From GWB1-37-8 sp964603935 (GTDB lineage Bacteria > Patescibacteriota > Microgenomatia > Levybacterales > UBA12049): a stretch of 64,000 bases of DNA. The translations under genes and the position numbers were made by a program. Under the pieces are notes generated by a model. That model ran no database searches, was not told where the DNA came from, and saw nothing but the letters and a program-made list of their open reading frames with translations. Location of the stretch: positions 1-64,000 of the forward strand of contig CAZRWL010000001.1 of the NCBI GenBank assembly GCA_964603935.1, given 5' to 3'. Below are positions 39,958 through 47,786 of this stretch, piece after piece. How positions within the stretch are numbered: position 1 is the stretch's first letter; the number at the start of each line of letters is the position of its first letter.

Positions 39958-40409
39958 AGATTTATTTGGGGACAGACCATGCGGGATTTGAGCTGAAGGA
40001 ACAAATTAAAGAATACCTCATTCAAGAACATTATGATGTTGTTGATTGCGGCGCTTACTCATTTGATAAAAATGATGACTATCCGGACTTTATCGGTAAA
40101 GTTGGAGAGAATGTTTCGAAAGATTTAAGCTCTCGCGGCGTTGTACTGGGGAAATCAGGGGCAGGAGAGTGCATTGTGGCTAATAAATATAAAAATGTGC
40201 GGGCATTTCTTGCAGTCAATGAAAAAAATGTTAGGCTTGCAAGAGAACATAATGATGCAAATGTTATTTCTGTCGGATCAGAAATTGTTTCCCCTACCGA
40301 GACCAAAACGCTTATAAAACTTTTCCTTGAAACTCCATTTCCGGGAGACGAGCGCCATGCAAGAAGAATTAATAAAATTAAAGCGATTGAAGGAAGTCAG
40401 ACTTCCTGA
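39954..40409 (+). CDS. rpiB: Ribose 5-phosphate isomerase B (Glu-type)
   Basis: A 151-residue RpiB/LacAB-family isomerase of the pentose phosphate pathway. The N-terminus MKIYLGTDHAGFELKEQIKE is canonical. The active-site loop reads VLGKSGAGECIVANK. In E. coli RpiB the base is a Cys at the start of this loop; here that position is Gly, and a Glu sits where Mycobacterium tuberculosis RpiB uses Glu75 (GNGEQ there, GAGEC here). So this looks like the Glu-base subtype. EHNDANVISVGSEIV is the conserved C-terminal part. It is central in the sugar operon, before the glycerate kinase and transketolase genes. Confidence 0.92.
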   Translation: MKIYLGTDHAGFELKEQIKEYLIQEHYDVVDCGAYSFDKNDDYPDFIGKVGENVSKDLSSRGVVLGKSGAGECIVANKYKNVRAFLAVNEKNVRLAREHNDANVISVGSEIVSPTETKTLIKLFLETPFPGDERHARRINKIKAIEGSQTS

Positions 40410-40414
40410 AAAAA

Positions 40415-41692
40415 ATGTTAATTAAAAATTTTGATGCATTAAATTCCACTCCCCAAAGAAAAATCTGCCTGGAGCTCATAGAAGCAGCGCTTGAGTCAAT
40501 TCAACCCAAAAATGTAATTAAAAAAAATATTTCCTTAAAAGAAAGTGTTCTAAAAATTCAGGATAAAACTTTTAATTTAAAAGACTTTGATCGAGTTTTT
40601 CTTATTGGTTTTGGAAAAGGATCTGCCGGTATTTCCAAAAGAATTGAAACCATACTTAAGGAAAAACTAACTGAAGGTTACATTATCGATACAACTTCTG
40701 AGGAATTTGCAAAAATAAAATTTACTCAAGGCGCTCATCCATTGCCCTCCGAGACAAATCTTGACTTTACAAAAAAAATAATTCAACAATTTAACAACCT
40801 GACAATTAAAGACTTAGCTATCGTTGTAATTGCCGGAGGCGGGTCCGTGCTGTTTGAAAATCCATATAAAATTAATCTTGAAAAATTGACTGAAGTAAAT
40901 AATGCCTTACTTAAATCCGGAGCAAATATTATAGAAATGAATATCGTAAGACAACATTTGTCAGATGTTAAAGGAGGAGGTCTTGCTAAAATTCTATATC
41001 CGTCAACAGTTGTAAGCTTAATTTTTTCTGATGTCCCAGGAAACGATATTTCCTATATTGCGTCCGGCCCGACAGTAAAAAATCATACAACAATTTCAGA
41101 TGCCCTCGATATTCTCAAAAAATACAATCTTGAAAAGGAGTTGAATTTGCCGGCCGATTCATTTACGGAAAATCCAAAAGAAGATAAATATTTTGAAAAA
41201 GTTAATAATTTAATAATCTTAAGCAATCAAACTGCACTGCAGACAATGAAGAAAAAGGGAGAAGAATTGGGATTTGCTGCCAGAATTTACTCGGATAAAT
41301 TTGAATCAGATGCCAAAACCGCAGGTAAAACATTAATTGACGCAGTAAATTCTGATGAAATTTTGCTAGTTGGCGGAGAAACAACTGTAAAAGTTTTGAA
41401 TAAAGGAGGACAGGGAGGAAGAAATCAAGAGTTAGTTTTGGCTGCGCTTGCATCAATCGATGAAAGGACAACAATTGTTTCCTTTGATTCTGACGGATGG
41501 GATAACTCTTCTTTCGCAGGAGCTATTGGAGATTTACTGACAATTCAAAAAGCTAAGGAATTAAACATTGTTCCCGATGTTTTCTCACAGGAAAATAACA
41601 GCTTTCTCTTCTTTGAAAAAACAGGCGACGGAATTATTACAGACCGCCTTCCCTCCAACGTGTCCGACCTCATGATTGTTCTGAAAAAATAA
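40415..41692 (+). CDS. Glycerate 2-kinase (GckA/MOFRL type)
   Basis: A 425-residue type-II glycerate kinase. The N-terminal DUF4147 part has FLIGFGKGSAGISKRIE, the glycine-rich VIAGGGSVLFENP, and RQHLSDVKGGGLAKILYPST, with SDVPGNDISYIASGPTV. The C-terminal MOFRL domain has LVGGETTVKVLNKGGQGGRNQELVLAALA and ISFDSDGWDN-like DSDGWD. It converts glycerate to 2-phosphoglycerate, feeding lower glycolysis. It follows rpiB by 5 nt within the operon. Confidence 0.9.
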   Translation: MLIKNFDALNSTPQRKICLELIEAALESIQPKNVIKKNISLKESVLKIQDKTFNLKDFDRVFLIGFGKGSAGISKRIETILKEKLTEGYIIDTTSEEFAKIKFTQGAHPLPSETNLDFTKKIIQQFNNLTIKDLAIVVIAGGGSVLFENPYKINLEKLTEVNNALLKSGANIIEMNIVRQHLSDVKGGGLAKILYPSTVVSLIFSDVPGNDISYIASGPTVKNHTTISDALDILKKYNLEKELNLPADSFTENPKEDKYFEKVNNLIILSNQTALQTMKKKGEELGFAARIYSDKFESDAKTAGKTLIDAVNSDEILLVGGETTVKVLNKGGQGGRNQELVLAALASIDERTTIVSFDSDGWDNSSFAGAIGDLLTIQKAKELNIVPDVFSQENNSFLFFEKTGDGIITDRLPSNVSDLMIVLKK

Positions 41693-41710
41693 TTCTGTTA
41701 CTATAGATTA

Positions 41711-42553
41711 ATGATTGCAACTCCGGAAAAAATAAAAGATCTTGATCTTAAAGCAGATAAAATAAGACAGCTTATTATTGAAATGCTTTTGGAGGCAGGC
41801 TCGGGACATTCGGCAGGACCCTTGGGAATGGCAGATATCTTTACTGCTTTTTATTTTCATATTCTAAACCATGATCCTAAAAACCCAAGTTTGCCTGACC
41901 GAGACAGATTAGTTTTATCCAACGGACACATTTGTCCCGTTCAATATGCAGCTATGGCTTTAGCAGGATATTTCCCCATTGAGGAATTAAAAACTTTGCG
42001 AAAAATAAATTCCCGGCTGCAAGGACATCCCCACAGAACCTCCCTTCCGGGAATTGAAACAACTTCCGGACCCCTTGGTGAAGGATTATCTCAAGCGATC
42101 GGAATTGCCTTAGCCGGAAGACTGGATAATAAAAATTACAAAGTGTACTGCTTAACATCAGATGGCGAACATGAAGAAGGAAATACTTGGGAAGCGGTGA
42201 TGTTTGCCGCGAAAAATAAGTTAAATAATTTAATTCAAGTTATAGACCGCAATTATATTCAAATTGATGGCAACACGGAAAATGTTATGCCTCTTGATCT
42301 CCTAAAAGCAAAATACGAATCATTTAATTGGAACGTTATTGAAGTAGACGGAAATGATATTAAGAGTTTTATTGAGGCAGTTGAAAAAGCAAAATTAGCA
42401 ACAGACAAACCCACCATTATAATTGCCAAAACAATTCCGGGAAAAGGAGTAAGCTTTATGGAAAATGATTATCATTGGCATGGCAAACCGCCAAACAAAG
42501 AAGAAGCAAAGAAAGCTCTCGAAGAGCTTCGTAGTTCAAAATTTAAAATTTAA
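41711..42553 (+). CDS. Transketolase, N-terminal (thiamine-diphosphate) subunit
   Basis: A 280-residue protein equal to the first half of transketolase. It has GSGHSAGPLGMADIFTAFYF (with the catalytic His), the ThDP motif SDGEHEEGNTWEAVMFAAKN (GDG-type start, here SDG) with NN later (NNLIQVIDRNYIQIDG), and KTIPGKGVSFMEN. The second half is the next gene, 9 nt away, so together they make a heteromeric enzyme moving two-carbon units between sugar phosphates. The C-terminus RSSKFKI is encoded by AAAATTT repeats. A weak TATAGA lies just before the start. Confidence 0.93.
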   Translation: MIATPEKIKDLDLKADKIRQLIIEMLLEAGSGHSAGPLGMADIFTAFYFHILNHDPKNPSLPDRDRLVLSNGHICPVQYAAMALAGYFPIEELKTLRKINSRLQGHPHRTSLPGIETTSGPLGEGLSQAIGIALAGRLDNKNYKVYCLTSDGEHEEGNTWEAVMFAAKNKLNNLIQVIDRNYIQIDGNTENVMPLDLLKAKYESFNWNVIEVDGNDIKSFIEAVEKAKLATDKPTIIIAKTIPGKGVSFMENDYHWHGKPPNKEEAKKALEELRSSKFKI

Positions 42554-42562
42554 AATTATACT

Positions 42563-43555
42563 ATGTTGAATCCTGATTTGAAACTTAACCAAAAATTATT
42601 TGATGCTGACGCAGAAATTAAACCTACCCGCGCAGGTTATGGAGAAGGACTTTTGGAGCTTGGCGGAAAAAATCCCAATATTGTTGCTCTTTGCGCTGAT
42701 TTAACAGAATCAACCTACGCTCATCTTTTTGCGGAGAAATATCCCGAAAGATTTTTCCAAGTCGGAGTTGCCGAGCAAAATATGGCTGCAATCGCAGCGG
42801 GTCTTGGAGTAAGCGGAAAAATTCCCTTTATTTCTTCGTACGCAACTTTTTCTCCGGGCAAAAACTGGGAAACTATCAGAACAACTATTGCCTATAACAA
42901 CTCTAATGTGAAAATTGCCGGACACCACGCAGGAATAATGACCGGTCCGGATGGCGCAACTCACCAGGCAACCGAGGACATTGCAAGCATCAGATCCTGG
43001 CCGAATATAAAAATTCTTGCTCCTTGCGACAGTATTGAGGCAAAAAAAGCAACAATTGCAGCCGGAGAAACAAACGGCCCTGTTTATCTCAGATTCTCCA
43101 GAGATAAAACTCCAATAATCACAACGCAGGATTCGCCTTTTGAAATAGGTAAGATTCAAATTTTTTGGACTAGTGATACTCCAATTGCAACAATTCTTGC
43201 AATGGGCTACATGCTCCATTACGCGCTGGTTGCTGCAAAGGAGTTAGAGCAAGAAGGAGTTAGAGTGCTGGTTGCAAATGCTTCAACTGTCAAACCTTTG
43301 GATGAAGAAGCTGTTTTTTCCCTTGCTAAAAGGACCGGCGCTTTTGTTACAGTTGAGGATCACCAGGTTATGGGCGGACTGGGAGGAACGATCGCAGAAT
43401 ATTTGGCTAAAAATGTTCCAACACCAATGGAATTTATCGGTCTTCAGGACACCTTTGCGGAATCAGGAAATCCAAAAGAATTAATTGAAAAGTATGGAAT
43501 GGGAGTTCAGGCAATAAAACAAGCAGTGAAAAAAGTAATCGCCAGAAAAATATAA
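42563..43555 (+). CDS. Transketolase, C-terminal (pyrimidine-binding) subunit
   Basis: A 330-residue protein equal to the second half of transketolase. It has RAGYGEGLLELGGKNPNIVA, the catalytic Glu in FFQVGVAEQNMAAIAAGLG, SSYATFSPGKNWETIRTTI with the conserved Tyr/Phe region, and the C-terminal domain with ANASTVKPLDEEAV and VEDHQVMGGLGGTIAE. It forms an active pair with the product of the preceding gene. Split transketolases are common in archaea and in many CPR bacteria. Confidence 0.94.
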   Translation: MLNPDLKLNQKLFDADAEIKPTRAGYGEGLLELGGKNPNIVALCADLTESTYAHLFAEKYPERFFQVGVAEQNMAAIAAGLGVSGKIPFISSYATFSPGKNWETIRTTIAYNNSNVKIAGHHAGIMTGPDGATHQATEDIASIRSWPNIKILAPCDSIEAKKATIAAGETNGPVYLRFSRDKTPIITTQDSPFEIGKIQIFWTSDTPIATILAMGYMLHYALVAAKELEQEGVRVLVANASTVKPLDEEAVFSLAKRTGAFVTVEDHQVMGGLGGTIAEYLAKNVPTPMEFIGLQDTFAESGNPKELIEKYGMGVQAIKQAVKKVIARKI

Positions 43556-43638
43556 TTTTCAATTTGAAATTTAAAATTTGAAATGAAAATTTAATTTTAA
43601 AAATTCAATGAAAATTAAAAATTGAAAATTTAAAATTA
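43556..43638. repeat. A/T low-complexity repeat spacer in the sugar operon
   Basis: The 83 nt between the transketolase C-subunit gene and the next gene consist almost wholly of TTTGAAA/AAAATTT-type words (for example AATTTGAAATTTAAAATTTG), degenerate relatives of the heptamers elsewhere. No gene or clear promoter is seen. Confidence 0.7.
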
Positions 43639-45291
43639 ATGGAAAATAATCTTATTGATCAAATCAAAACCATAATCAAAGGGGATGTCTTAGGAGATGA
43701 AAAAACTCTTCAGGAATATTCCCATGATGCCAGTCTTTTTGAAGTAAAACCCCAAGCAGTCGTCTTCCCAAAAGACGTGGAGGATATAAAAAAACTGGTT
43801 AAATTTGTATCGGAAAATAAGAAAAGCAATCCCTCGCTTTCTCTAACCGGAAGATCTGCGGGAACAGATATGGGAGGAGGGTCTATCAATGATTCTATCA
43901 TTGTGGAATTTAATAAATATTTTAATCATACCCCGCAAATAAACGGTACTGTTGCCACAACAGAACCCGGTGTTTTTTATCGGGATTTTGAAAAAGAAAC
44001 ATTAAAACACAACCTTATTTTTCCTTCTTATCCTGCGTCCAGAGAAATCTGCGCAATGGGCGGAATTTTGAATAATAATTCCGGCGGAGAAAAATCACTG
44101 CAATATGGAAAAACAGAAAAATACATTGAGGCAATGAAAGTTGTATTAAGTGATGGAAATATTTACGAGTTCAAAAAACTCTCAGAACAGGAGCTCCAAG
44201 AAAAAATATCGCTCAAAACATTTGAAGGCAAAATTTACAGAAAGATATATAAACTCATTATTGATAACCAAGATAAGATTAGCAAAGCCAAACCTAATGT
44301 TTCTAAAAATTCCGCAGGATACTATCTATGGAATGTTTACGACAGGGAGAAGAAAACTTTTGACCTAACGCAGTTATTTGTCGGAGCACAAGGGACATTA
44401 GGACTTCTGACGGAAGCAAAGGTTAAGCTTGTCCCCGTACCCATACACCGGGAGATGGAAATTATTTTCCTGCGCGATCTTGCACATTTAGGAGAGATTA
44501 TTGATGCAGCCTTATCTTTGCAGCCGGAAAGTTTTGAGTCATATGACGATAACACGCTAAAACTGTCTCTGAGATATTTCCCTGAATTCGCTCACCAGCT
44601 GGGCATTGCCGGACTTATCCAGGCAGGCATAGCGTTTCTGCCGGCATTTTTACAAATGCTTATCGGCAGACTTCCAAAATTGGTTCTGCAAATTGATTTT
44701 GCCGGAAATGATCTTAGCGAACTTAAGAAAAAAATAGATACTCTGCATGCAAAGCTTAAACCCTTTCACCCTCAAACACGTATCGCAATTGACGATCAGG
44801 AAAAAAAATATTGGCTGGTCAGACGGGAAAGTTTTAATTTGCTGCGCAAAAAAATCAGAAACAAACACACCGCGCCTTTTATTGATGATTTCGTAATCAA
44901 CCCGCATCAAATTGCAGAAGTCATTCCAAAAGTAACTTCAATTTTGAAAAAATATCCGGAATTTATTTTCACTGTGGCAGGTCATGTCGGCAATGGAAAT
45001 TTCCATATTATTCCATTGGCTGATATTACAAACAAAAAAGTACGTCAGGCCATCCCAATTATTGCCGACAAGACTTACGATATTATTGCCGAATATAAAG
45101 GTTCTATAACCGGAGAGCATAATGATGGACTTATCCGTACCCCCTATTTGAAACAAATGTATGGCGAAAAAATAATAAAAATTTTCGAAGAGGTTAAAAA
45201 TATTTTCGATCCCCAAAACATCTTTAATCCCAGAAAAAAAGTTTTTGGAGATTTGGATTTCGCCCTAAACCACATCAGAGAAAATTGGTAA
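43639..45291 (+). CDS. FAD-linked oxidoreductase (GlcD/D-lactate dehydrogenase type)
   Basis: A 550-residue flavoprotein. The FAD_binding_4 (PCMH) domain spans about 30-230: LTGRSAGTDMGGGSINDSII, CAMGGILNNNSGGEKSLQYG. The C-terminal FAD-oxidase domain has VAGHVGNGNFHIIPLAD (metal/substrate His residues), GSITGEHNDGLIRTPYL and FDPQNIFNPRKK. Relatives oxidise D-lactate, glycolate or other 2-hydroxy acids. There is no Cys-rich FeS domain. Being last in an operon with glycerate kinase and transketolase, a hydroxyacid role is plausible but the substrate is unknown. Confidence 0.87.
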   Translation: MENNLIDQIKTIIKGDVLGDEKTLQEYSHDASLFEVKPQAVVFPKDVEDIKKLVKFVSENKKSNPSLSLTGRSAGTDMGGGSINDSIIVEFNKYFNHTPQINGTVATTEPGVFYRDFEKETLKHNLIFPSYPASREICAMGGILNNNSGGEKSLQYGKTEKYIEAMKVVLSDGNIYEFKKLSEQELQEKISLKTFEGKIYRKIYKLIIDNQDKISKAKPNVSKNSAGYYLWNVYDREKKTFDLTQLFVGAQGTLGLLTEAKVKLVPVPIHREMEIIFLRDLAHLGEIIDAALSLQPESFESYDDNTLKLSLRYFPEFAHQLGIAGLIQAGIAFLPAFLQMLIGRLPKLVLQIDFAGNDLSELKKKIDTLHAKLKPFHPQTRIAIDDQEKKYWLVRRESFNLLRKKIRNKHTAPFIDDFVINPHQIAEVIPKVTSILKKYPEFIFTVAGHVGNGNFHIIPLADITNKKVRQAIPIIADKTYDIIAEYKGSITGEHNDGLIRTPYLKQMYGEKIIKIFEEVKNIFDPQNIFNPRKKVFGDLDFALNHIRENW

Positions 45292-45912
45292 CTAAACTTC
45301 CTTAGTTTTTCTTCTTTTCGCGTAAAGTATGTAGGGAATAATGCTTAATAAATTGGTGATTGCCACCAGATAAAATAAAAATGCAAATCCATATCTGTTC
45401 GCTACAAATCCTCCGATTGTTGCAGACATGGCCATTCCCATAAATACGAATCCGTCATAGATGCTCCATTCCGCTACTTCTTTGTCTTTATCAAGATGCG
45501 TTGAAAAAAGAGAATTTTTTGCAGGCGAAGCAATTCCCAATCCCATACCAATAACACCATAAAAAACAAATACCGAGGAAACATTTTTTGTCAGGGCAAA
45601 ACCCAGATACCCAAGACTGACAAGAAAAATCCCGATAATTGATACTGCAAATTTCTGTATATCTTTTGACTTGGCTAAATACCTTCCGCTAACCAACTCG
45701 AAAATAACTCTTACGATAAGGTAGGCGCTGAAAGATGATGCGGCAATTTCGGTATTTCCTCCGGATATTTCAGTGGCGGCAAAAATAGCAAAAATCGGAG
45801 TGATTGCATTCCATGAAGACCAGAGAAATATCTCGGAAATAATAAATGCCTTCACGATGGAATTCATGTGGAAATCCGAAGGCTTTCTTCCGATAAAAAT
45901 TTCTTTTATCAT
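45292..45912 (-). CDS. Half-size MFS transporter
   Basis: A 206-residue protein with six predicted helices, half of a standard 12-helix major facilitator. It begins before helix 1 (MIKEIFIGRKPSDFHMNSIV) and ends after helix 6 with a basic tail (YAKRRKTKEV). The loop RYLAKSKDIQKF between helices 2 and 3 corresponds to MFS motif A, degenerate. No second half is found next to it, so it either works as a dimer or is a remnant. It has a clean start and stop, so I list it as a gene rather than a pseudogene. It converges on the FAD oxidoreductase with no gap. Confidence 0.7.
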   Translation of the reverse strand: MIKEIFIGRKPSDFHMNSIVKAFIISEIFLWSSWNAITPIFAIFAATEISGGNTEIAASSFSAYLIVRVIFELVSGRYLAKSKDIQKFAVSIIGIFLVSLGYLGFALTKNVSSVFVFYGVIGMGLGIASPAKNSLFSTHLDKDKEVAEWSIYDGFVFMGMAMSATIGGFVANRYGFAFLFYLVAITNLLSIIPYILYAKRRKTKEV

Positions 45913-45982
45913 TTGCTAGAATTAGCATATCACAAAATTCCAAAAAATATTCATTTTTGATAAGATAAGCCAGAGAAAACAA

Positions 45983-46756
45983 ATGAAACTTATATCTTTA
46001 AATATTTGGGGAGGCAAAATCTATAAACCTCTTTTGGATTTTATTCAAATGCAGTCGCAAACAACTGATATTTTTTGCTTTCAGGAAGTTTTCCAAAACA
46101 ATGCCGGCATAGCGGAAAGTTCCGGATATAAAACGGATATTTTAAGCGATCTTGCCTATACTCTGAACGACTTTCAGGAATATTTCGCTAAAACTTTTAC
46201 AGGTTACGACATGATAAAACTTGTTGATTTTGAACTTAATTTTGGCTTGGCAATGTTTGTAAAAAAATACATCAAAGTTTTGTCTTACGATAAGACATTG
46301 ATTCACAAGGCAGAAGGAGGAGTAAGAAGAAGAAAGGGTTATTTTGAAACTTCAAGAAGTATCCAAACCATACAATTTCAACAAAACAATAAAATATTCA
46401 ATGTGTATAATCTGCATGGGCTATGGGTTCCCGATTCTTTAGGTAAAAGAGACAATGAAGAAAGAATTCAGCAGTCAAAAAGAATAGAGGATTTTATGCA
46501 AAAACAAGCAGGCTTAAAAATTATGGCCGGAGATTTTAATTTGGATCCGGATACCCAAAGCCTAAAAATATTAGAAAAAAATTTAAAAAATTTAGTTAAA
46601 GAGTATAATATTCCGACAACGAGAAGTAGTCTCTATACGAGAGGCCATAAATTTGCGGATTATATTTTGGTTTCGCAGGGAATTAAAGTAATTGACTTTC
46701 AAGTTCCAAATACTTCTGTTTCCGACCACCTCCCAATGATTCTGGAATTTACTTAG
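45983..46756 (+). CDS. Endonuclease/exonuclease/phosphatase (EEP) family protein
   Basis: A 257-residue DNase I-fold protein. Motifs: LISLNIWGGKIYKPL (Asn and start), FCFQEVF (catalytic Glu), VYNLHGLWV (His region), IMAGDFNLDPDTQSL (Asp-x-Asn) and VSDHLPMILEF (SDH terminal). Members act on DNA, RNA, or phospholipid/inositol phosphates; the substrate cannot be fixed here. No signal peptide is seen. It is followed after 33 nt by the response regulator gene, which has its own -10 box. Confidence 0.87.
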   Translation: MKLISLNIWGGKIYKPLLDFIQMQSQTTDIFCFQEVFQNNAGIAESSGYKTDILSDLAYTLNDFQEYFAKTFTGYDMIKLVDFELNFGLAMFVKKYIKVLSYDKTLIHKAEGGVRRRKGYFETSRSIQTIQFQQNNKIFNVYNLHGLWVPDSLGKRDNEERIQQSKRIEDFMQKQAGLKIMAGDFNLDPDTQSLKILEKNLKNLVKEYNIPTTRSSLYTRGHKFADYILVSQGIKVIDFQVPNTSVSDHLPMILEFT

Positions 46757-46776
46757 CAATTCCAGGCAAAATGTAG

Positions 46777-46782
46777 TATAAT
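46777..46782 (+). promoter_or_regulatory. -10 box of the response regulator gene
   Basis: TATAAT ends 7 nt before the start codon at 46790, so transcription should begin at or next to the A of ATG (leaderless). Confidence 0.65.
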
Positions 46783-46789
46783 TTCAGAT

Positions 46790-47461
46790 ATGATTCCCAG
46801 TATTTTGGTGGTTGATGACGATGAAGGAATTCGCGAATATTTAAAAGATATTCTCACAGAAAACGGCTATTCCGTAAGAGTTGTCGCAGACGGAATAAGC
46901 GCTCTGAAGACGATAAAAAAATCCCAGCCTGATTTGATAATCCTTGATCTTAATCTTCCCGACATGAGCGGAGAAGGAGTTTGTCTTGAAGTAAGGAAAG
47001 ACTACCCATCTTTGCCTATCATCATGCTCACAGCCAAGGACGATATCAAGGACAAGGTCGAGGGGCTGAAAATGGGAGCGGATGATTATATCACCAAACC
47101 TTTTATCGCAGACGAATTTATCGCGCGGGTTAAAGCAAGATTAAGAAACAATACTCAAGGAAAGTCTAATTTAAAAGTTGCGGATTTAGAGCTTGATAAT
47201 AAAAAATTCCAGGTAACCCGCGCAGGCAAGATTATTAATTTTACCCCGCAAGAATTCCGGCTGCTGGAATACCTTATGCTGAATAAAGGCGTTGTTCTGA
47301 CAAGGGAAATGATTTTGAACAGAATTTGGCTTTATTCTCCCGACATAGAAAGCAGAGTTGTTGACGTATATATCGGATACTTAAGGAAGAAGATAGATAG
47401 CGGTCATAACCAAAAGCTCGTCCATTCCGTCAGGGGATTTGGATATACTATAAAAGACTAG
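46790..47461 (+). CDS. OmpR/PhoB-family response regulator
   Basis: A 223-residue two-component regulator. The receiver domain (1-118) has the acidic pair in ILVVDDDEGI, the phospho-acceptor Asp in LIILDLNLPDMSG, the conserved Thr in IIMLTAKDD and Lys in DDYITKPF. The winged-helix effector (about 127-223) has FTPQEFRLLEYLMLNKGVVL, VVDVYIGYLRKKID and HSVRGFGYTIKD. No kinase lies beside it; the nearest is the GAF histidine kinase at 61680, on the far side of the two giant genes. Pairing of the two is inference. Confidence 0.95.
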   Translation: MIPSILVVDDDEGIREYLKDILTENGYSVRVVADGISALKTIKKSQPDLIILDLNLPDMSGEGVCLEVRKDYPSLPIIMLTAKDDIKDKVEGLKMGADDYITKPFIADEFIARVKARLRNNTQGKSNLKVADLELDNKKFQVTRAGKIINFTPQEFRLLEYLMLNKGVVLTREMILNRIWLYSPDIESRVVDVYIGYLRKKIDSGHNQKLVHSVRGFGYTIKD

Positions 47462-47786
47462 CTGATCTGAAAATATTGTAAAAATCCCAGACGAAAGTTT
47501 TCCTGAGAAATACCTTTACGGCATAAATTATTTCCATTCGTATCACCTCTTTTCTAAGGAAGGGTAAAGTTATGATCTGAAAGTAAAAGTTTTCTAGGGG
47601 AGAACGCAATTTTTGTCTCGGCCCTGATCCTTACTTTCTAATCCTTAACCTTACCCTCCTTCTTTACTAAATCCTATGCCCTGCCTCTCTAACCTGTCTT
47701 ATCTACAATTAAATAATACATTCGCAAAATAAGAATGGATATCGAAAAATGGTAAGAAATTTGTAAAACCGGTTTTATTGAAGATT
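47462..47786. other. 325-nt intergenic region with a long inverted repeat
   Basis: Between two convergent genes. It holds an imperfect inverted repeat of about 31-bp arms (47556-47586 and 47631-47661; AAGGAAGGGTAAAGTTA facing TAACCTTACCCTCCTT) with a 44-nt loop. A perfect 12-bp palindrome AAAACCGGTTTT (47765-47776) lies just after the peroxidase gene end. No frame of note and no tRNA were recognised. The structures may end one or both transcripts. Confidence 0.6.

Noticed and set aside
45292..45912. MFS gene called as a pseudogene
   Set aside because: It has a clear start, a clear stop, six helices and a basic tail, and I see no remnant of a second half next to it; half-size MFS genes do occur.
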